From assembly GCA_018060885.1 (NCBI GenBank), contig JAGOVF010000010.1, positions 1-46,036 of the forward strand: a DNA stretch of 46,036 nucleotides, written 5' to 3'. The stretch is from Oligoflexales bacterium (GTDB lineage Bacteria > Bdellovibrionota_B > Oligoflexia > Oligoflexales > JAGOVF01). The notes under the pieces are model-generated. The model was not told the DNA's origin. It searched no databases and worked only from the letters and a program-made list of their open reading frames with translations. The position numbers and the translations under genes are program-made. Positions 43,157-46,036 of the stretch are shown here, piece by piece. Within the stretch, counting starts at the first letter, position 1. Every line of letters begins with the position of its first letter.

Positions 43157-43597
43157 GTGACGCCAATGCGCGCAAAACTAACCCTTCTATTGATTTTAAC
43201 TATATGTACTGCCTGCGCTGAAAACGACGAGCCGGCGCAATTACAGAATGTACCTAGCGGGCATACTCTGCTTCTTGCGGGTGTGGCGCACGCTTATGGG
43301 GCAAATAAGGCACCCAGATACTGTAGTCTATGCCACGGTGAGCAACTCGAAGGATCTTCAGTCGCTACTCGCTCTTGCTATTCTTGTCATGGTAAAAAGT
43401 GGTCCGACATTTCGGGAACTAATAGCTTTGCACCGAGTAACCATACGACTATTCATCAGGACTTCCGACATGATCCTGCTTTAAATTCCCCGGAAGCGTC
43501 TTGCAGTGAATGCCATGGTGAAAATTTGCAGGGCAGCGGTGGTACTTCTCCTATTCCCGGGTGTGTAACATGCCATATTGATTTATGGAGTGACTGA
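43157..43597 (+). CDS. Tetraheme c-type cytochrome lipoprotein
   Basis: 146 residues from a GTG with AAAAAGGA upstream. Signal with a Cys at residue 20 (ICTAC, atypical lipobox), then four CxxCH motifs at 56-60 (CSLCH), 74-78 (CYSCH), 116-120 (CSECH) and 136-140 (CVTCH), plus extra His (H36, H45, H96, H100, H105) that could be distal heme ligands. The repeated CHGE-x-L-x-GS phrase shows an internal duplication of a di-heme unit. Predicted to be a small periplasmic or outer-membrane electron carrier. It is divergent from the di-heme barrel gene, suggesting a shared control region. Confidence 0.85.
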   Translation: MTPMRAKLTLLLILTICTACAENDEPAQLQNVPSGHTLLLAGVAHAYGANKAPRYCSLCHGEQLEGSSVATRSCYSCHGKKWSDISGTNSFAPSNHTTIHQDFRHDPALNSPEASCSECHGENLQGSGGTSPIPGCVTCHIDLWSD

Positions 43598-43782
43598 TAG
43601 ATGAAACCACTGCCACTTTTGTGATTTCTTTTGAATCTATCAAAATCACTGCTAGTTGGCTTTTTAAATAAAATAGAGTAACCTATTGTTATATATGAAT
43701 CTTTCGGCGCGGAGTCCGCTATTTCACTGATTGATGCACTTTAAAGTCCGGCAACTTGCGTGGGGACTCACTCGGGGTATAA

Positions 43783-44655
43783 ATGAAAAAATCTGAACAC
43801 AATTTCCGTTTAATTAATATTATTACTCTGTGTTTTTTTGCCGGTTTTTACGGCACTCCTTCACAAGCTAAAAACAGTTTTGAATCTTTGCAAAAAGAAG
43901 AAGTTGTTAAGAAAAAACTTTTTCCGAAGCAAAAAACTTTCGAAATCTCTGCGCCTGATTTTGGTTTAATTCTTAACGAGTCTTACGTCGAAACTTATCT
44001 TATGCATTTTGGTGCGACTTATTTTTTAAGTGAAAACTGGGGCGTCGGCGTAGATGCAGCTTTTGCGATCTCGCAAAAAGATAAAGCAGAGCGTGAATGT
44101 ATCGAAAATTTTTATAACGATCCAGATTATATAGTCGCAGCAGAGTGCGGCCCTTCAAGCGAAGTGACTGATGCGATGGCGGCTAATGCCGGAACTTTTG
44201 CCAATATGGGGCCTGCTTATGTACCTATACGCCAAATCGACTCGATGTTTGCCGTCATGGCAACATGGAGCCCTTTGTACGGCAAACAGCTTTTATTCTA
44301 CCGTGGTACAAGCTATTTTGATTTATTTTTAAACGCTGGGCTTGGGCTAACGAGCTCAACTTTTTATCCAAAATCTACGACGCTTTTAAATGGCAACCCT
44401 GCACGCGGGCCTGTCGAAGCTGCAGCTGACGGAGTGGGCGCGCAACCAGAACAAGTCGATCTCTACGGAAAAAATGGACGGCCCGCAGCTGAAAGCCAGA
44501 GCAATATATCGACCATCTTAGGTGTCGGACAAAAATATCACTTTGCAGAACGCTTTCACATTAAAGTCGAACTCAGAAACTACATCCTACTCGGAACTGA
44601 TTCTGGTTTTGACAGCTTCTTTACGCTTTGGGGCGGTTTTGGGGTTCGTTTTTAA
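43783..44655 (+). CDS. Outer-membrane beta-barrel protein (OMP_myx_plus-like)
   Basis: 290 residues with a signal peptide (INIITLCFFAGFYGTPSQA). The segment KTFEISAPDFGLILNESYVETYLMHFGATYFLSENWGVGVD matches the start of the small outer-membrane barrel family found in myxobacteria and Bdellovibrio relatives. Further strands alternate to the end, which is GGFGVRF with the C-terminal Phe typical for assembly by the BAM machine. GGGG precedes the ATG. Role is structural or unknown. Confidence 0.8.
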   Translation: MKKSEHNFRLINIITLCFFAGFYGTPSQAKNSFESLQKEEVVKKKLFPKQKTFEISAPDFGLILNESYVETYLMHFGATYFLSENWGVGVDAAFAISQKDKAERECIENFYNDPDYIVAAECGPSSEVTDAMAANAGTFANMGPAYVPIRQIDSMFAVMATWSPLYGKQLLFYRGTSYFDLFLNAGLGLTSSTFYPKSTTLLNGNPARGPVEAAADGVGAQPEQVDLYGKNGRPAAESQSNISTILGVGQKYHFAERFHIKVELRNYILLGTDSGFDSFFTLWGGFGVRF

Positions 44656-44713
44656 TTACCGCGATGGAGAGAGGTCTATAGAAGACCCCTACTAAAACCT
44701 ATATTTTGTTCCA

Positions 44714-45064
44714 TTATTTATTCTTGAAGTAATCACCCATACAGTTGAGTTGATTCAAGTTCGTTTTTTCAGTCCAAAAAGATTTATCTGTACAAGACCA
44801 TCTATCTTCCTCTGTTGATCCTTGGTAAAAAACGGTGCAACCATAGGCTTGAATTGTAACAGTACCGTCCAAGATCAAAGGATCATTTTTACTCCAGCCC
44901 ATTGTCCATCTGGGGTTTTCCCATCCATAATCTGCAGCTCTTTTGTCATTTACTAAAGTTCTATCCCAAGTCCAGCTGGTAGCATAACATTTAGCGAAGA
45001 TAGTAGTGCTCACCAGCGTCAAGCTCATGGAAGCGACGATTTTGAAAATGGATGATTTGAACAT
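44714..45064 (-). CDS. Small secreted Trp-rich protein of unknown function
   Basis: 116 residues with a signal peptide (FKIVASMSLTLVSTTIFA) and a mature part rich in Trp (SWTWDR, YGWENPRWTMGWSKND, RWSC, FWTEK) with four Cys, likely two disulfides. AAAGG lies upstream of the ATG. No family recognised. It is convergent with the outer-membrane barrel gene. Confidence 0.6.
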   Translation of the reverse strand: MFKSSIFKIVASMSLTLVSTTIFAKCYATSWTWDRTLVNDKRAADYGWENPRWTMGWSKNDPLILDGTVTIQAYGCTVFYQGSTEEDRWSCTDKSFWTEKTNLNQLNCMGDYFKNK

Positions 45065-45190
45065 TTGTTGAACCTTTCATAAGTTAAATTCATAGCCATG
45101 CCAGCCTGCGTATATCAAATTGATAGAGATGCCGCAACTTTTTTTGGACTCCTAATTAACTTTCATACTCCCGATAAGCCTTAAACGGCT

Positions 45191-45243
45191 TTAAAAGGAG
45201 ATGTCGTCTAAGTCCACTGACGCCATATTTCGATCTAATCGGT
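45191..45243 (-). pseudogene. Second copy of the ssb 3' end
   Basis: On the minus strand this encodes RLDRNMASVDLDDISF and a stop, a near copy of the end of SSB (DLNMASVPDLDDIPF). Two DNA blocks of 16 and 11 bases are identical to the ssb end. Upstream in the same frame a stop follows within a few codons, so it is only a tail, followed by an AAGCC/GGCTT hairpin. Confidence 0.65.
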
Positions 45244-45288
45244 GGAATTATTTAATAAAAACAAATTATTAAAGAAGGCTTTGACGAC

Positions 45289-45462
45289 TTAAAGGACTGT
45301 TCAAAATCAACGAGAACAAGGCAGACCGAAACGAGAAAACCGCAGTGTACCTTTTCGGTACATGAGGATTTTCTTTGAAGATCCTTCGGCTACCCTCAGG
45401 ACTCGGCTTTAGCGCAGATGCACTAAAGCCTGCTTATCGTTGATTTTCAACTGTCCTTTTAA
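45289..45462. mobile_element. MITE-like structured element next to ssb
   Basis: About 23-base imperfect terminal inverted repeats (45291-45313 and 45437-45459, two mismatches), bordered by TTAA on both sides. Inside are three hairpins: TGTACC/GGTACA with an extended imperfect A/T stem (about 45335-45375), the TCCTGA...GAAGGA repeat (45382-45401, minus) and GGCTTTAG/CTAAAGCC (45405-45430). No ORF. Its edge touches the ssb stop codon. With the tail copy at 45191 it fills the stretch 45065-45458. Confidence 0.6.
45382..45401 (-). repeat. TCCTGA...GAAGGA hairpin repeat, inverted copy
   Basis: On the minus strand: TCCT, GA, GG, loop GTAG, CC, GA, AGGA, followed by TCT. It has the same plan as the copies at 14277 and 36418 with a different but self-complementary inner stem. 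Confidence 0.65.
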
Positions 45463-45983
45463 AAAGGGATGTCGTCTAAGTCCGGCACCGACGCCATATT
45501 CAAATCGAAGCTGTCGCGCGCAGGGCTATTGTTCGATGGTGCTGAACCAGATGTCGGAGCCATGTTATCGTAGCCGCTGTTTTGTGCTTGGCCAGAAAAA
45601 GAAGCGCCTGAATTCGCCATTCCTTGTGAATAGTCAGCCTCTTCACCGCGACCGCCACCGATAAATTGAATATTTTGTGCTACGATTTCAGTTATATAGC
45701 GCTTTTGTCCGCTCTGGTCATCCCAGCTGCGGGTTTGAAGACGACCTTCAATAAAAACAGAGCGACCTTTTTTTAAAAACTTCGCGCAATTTTCCGCCAA
45801 GCGATTCCAAACAACGACCCGATGCCAGTCGGTTATGTTCTGCGCTTGTCCGTCCGCGCCTTTGCGGTACTCGGTCGTCGCAATATTTAATGTTAAAACA
45901 GGAACTTGATTTTGTGTATAACGTAACTCGGGATCGTTACCGAGGTTGCCTAGGATGTGTACTTTATTAAACGAGCCGGCCAT
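45459..45983 (-). CDS. ssb: Single-stranded DNA-binding protein
   Basis: Binds and protects ssDNA in replication and repair. 174 residues: OB fold (MAGSFNKVHILGNLGNDPELRYT to IVAQNIQFIGG, residues 1-110), a Gly/Ser/Asn-rich disordered linker, and the acidic tip DLDDIPF that recruits partner proteins. The ATG at 45983 is preferred to 45989 because AAGGAG sits 6 bases before it but directly abuts the other. The stop codon lies at the border of the inverted-repeat element. Confidence 0.96.
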   Translation of the reverse strand: MAGSFNKVHILGNLGNDPELRYTQNQVPVLTLNIATTEYRKGADGQAQNITDWHRVVVWNRLAENCAKFLKKGRSVFIEGRLQTRSWDDQSGQKRYITEIVAQNIQFIGGGRGEEADYSQGMANSGASFSGQAQNSGYDNMAPTSGSAPSNNSPARDSFDLNMASVPDLDDIPF

Positions 45984-46036
45984 TTGCATCTCCTTATTTT
46001 GGTGTCAATGCGGCTGAGTATAGCCAAAAACATCCG

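Noticed and set aside
44673-44687. GGTCT/AGACC hairpin between convergent genes as terminator
   Set aside because: Stem of only five pairs and no T tract on either strand.

Overview
The window is an AT-rich chromosomal segment from a Gram-negative, aerobically respiring bacterium. Evidence for this is heme A and heme O synthesis for a heme-copper oxidase, many lipoproteins, outer-membrane beta-barrels and a Tat-type signal. The barrel at 43783-44655 looks like the 'OMP_myx_plus' family known from myxobacteria and Bdellovibrio relatives. Together with the many secreted Cys-rich proteins, heme-binding lipoproteins and frequent TTG/GTG starts, this suggests a Bdellovibrionota/Myxococcota-like (former deltaproteobacterial) lineage. 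That placement is inference. No rRNA, tRNA, CRISPR array or intact transposase was seen.

Layout. 1-1982 (minus): ctaB (cut by the window edge), ctaA and a small membrane protein. 2351-6537 (plus): a three-gene secreted cassette of a CxxCH lipoprotein of DUF1588 type, an unknown lipoprotein and a Tat-exported DUF1501 protein. 6551-11060 (minus): Slt-type lytic transglycosylase, a periplasmic unknown, and holA. 11178-21066: housekeeping genes (ribF, aroE, a UvrD/PcrA helicase, glmS, a GlmU uridylyltransferase domain without its acetyltransferase half) mixed with a PD40 lipoprotein, a membrane protein and a HEAT-repeat protein. 21114-23775 (minus): a Cys-rich lipoprotein, then a lipoprotein serpin and a small secreted Cys protein that share an operon. 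24020-28753 (minus): the classical origin-type cluster rpmH-rnpA-yidD-yidC-jag-mnmE, without dnaA or mnmG. 29027-36406 (plus, one gene reversed): a secreted protein with four Cys-pair repeats, alr, a VOC protein, a membrane protein, an aldehyde-dehydrogenase-like protein lacking most active-site residues, and a phosphoglucomutase.

36407-45458 is the accessory part. It holds tandem hairpin repeats, two tandem paralogous 8-Cys secreted proteins, an HI0933-type flavoprotein, further secreted unknowns, a decayed DUF4143 ATPase fragment, a 19-bp perfect inverted repeat, a divergent pair of c-type cytochrome proteins (di-heme with barrel-like tail, and a tetraheme lipoprotein), an outer-membrane barrel, and a MITE-like structured element sitting exactly at the 3' end of ssb beside a second copy of the ssb tail. 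The window closes with ssb (minus).

Functional links: glmS and glmU-N feed UDP-GlcNAc, alr and slt act on peptidoglycan, and yidC, yidD and jag serve membrane insertion. The best candidates for undescribed biology are the four-repeat protein (29027), the tandem 8-Cys paralogues, the active-site-poor aldehyde dehydrogenase, the covarying TCCTGA/GAAGGA hairpin repeat family, and the mini-element at the ssb tail.
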